Source: Candidatus Pacearchaeota archaeon CG11_big_fil_rev_8_21_14_0_20_30_13
GTDB lineage: Archaea; Nanobdellota; Nanobdellia; Pacearchaeales; GW2011-AR1
Assembly: GCA_002762735.1 (NCBI GenBank)
Contig: PCVV01000012.1
Location: forward strand, 1-21,163
Direction of reading: 5' to 3'
DNA: 21,163 nucleotides
Shown here piece by piece: positions 20,971-21,163 of the stretch (within the stretch, counting starts at the first letter, position 1; every line of letters starts with the position of its first letter). The notes under the pieces are model-generated. The model saw only the letters and a list, made by a program, of their open reading frames with translations, was not told the DNA's origin and did not search any database. The position numbers were made by a program, and so were the translations under genes.

Positions 20971-21163
20971 ATGGGAAAAATTACAGGCTTGAAATTTGGT
21001 ATAAATCTAGAAAAATTAATCGGAGATTTAGAGATTGATGAAGAAGGATGGGCAGATTCAAATTCAATAAAAATAGATTATTCGGGAAAAGTCTTTTTGT
21101 ATTTAGAGAACCATCTTTTTCATAAGATGGATGAAAAAGAAGGAATCATTTTATATGTAAAAA
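20971..21163 (+). CDS. Hypothetical protein, 5' part only (paralogue of the preceding gene)
   Basis: The window ends after 64 residues of an open frame starting MGKITGLKFGINLEKLIGDL. It aligns without large gaps to the previous protein: NLEKLIGDLEIDEEGW against NLERIILEMKVGEEGW, then matching strands and a KMD motif. The start is four bases after the upstream stop, with no clear Shine-Dalgarno, so it is probably co-transcribed. Function unknown; the 3' end is missing. Confidence 0.75.
   Translation, partial: MGKITGLKFGINLEKLIGDLEIDEEGWADSNSIKIDYSGKVFLYLENHLFHKMDEKEGIILYVK

Noticed and set aside
1..21163. Mobile elements, prophage or defence island
   Set aside because: No transposase, integrase, terminal repeats, restriction-modification, Cas or toxin-antitoxin motifs seen; base composition is uniform.

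Overview
This AT-rich window (about 30% G+C by eye) comes from an archaeon. The evidence is a group II chaperonin (thermosome), an archaeal-type uS10 ribosomal protein, a tRNA-Tyr with C1-G72 and an intron bounded by a bulge-helix-bulge, and archaeal TATA boxes before nearly every gene. In most genes the TATA centre lies about 23-28 bases before the start codon, so most mRNAs are probably leaderless. Small single-gene units, frequent strand switching, convergent genes sharing stop codons and many unrecognised small proteins suggest a small-genome DPANN lineage (Woesearchaeota/Pacearchaeota-like). The lineage is an inference.

Layout. 1-5.0 kb: thermosome (minus), then a rightward run of three small cytosolic unknowns, an exported/anchored protein with a cytosolic domain, another small unknown, and tRNA-Tyr followed by a terminator-like hairpin. 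5.0-9.4 kb: a small acidic ORF that looks frame-disrupted, a membrane-anchored matrixin-like metalloprotease, a cysteine-rich zinc-binding coiled-coil protein, and a UvrD-like helicase with an RQC-like N-terminal domain. 9.4-11.4 kb: a divergent kinase-fold protein, a small membrane protein, a VIT1/CCC1-family transporter cut in two by one in-frame TAA, and a DUF378 protein. 11.4-14.9 kb: an exported NlpC/P60-like (DUF1287-like) protein, tRNA-Asp, a small anchored protein, a hairpin, a 56-residue membrane peptide, a long coiled-coil protein and a UUCG-capped hairpin. 14.9-21.2 kb: an unknown, SerRS, an integral membrane protein, a CPA2 cation/proton antiporter with a TrkA-N domain, uS10, a two-gene unit of unknowns, and two tandem paralogues, the second cut by the window edge.

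Functionally the window mixes housekeeping genes (protein folding, translation, DNA unwinding, ion and metal transport) with lineage-specific surface or exported proteins. I see no CRISPR array, insertion sequence, integrase, toxin-antitoxin pair or recognised defence operon. The best leads are the split VIT gene, the 22-cysteine protein, the RQC-UvrD fusion, the compact kinase-like protein, the probable frameshift in the ORF at 5120-5229, and the strong hairpins at 4963, 13259 and 14800.
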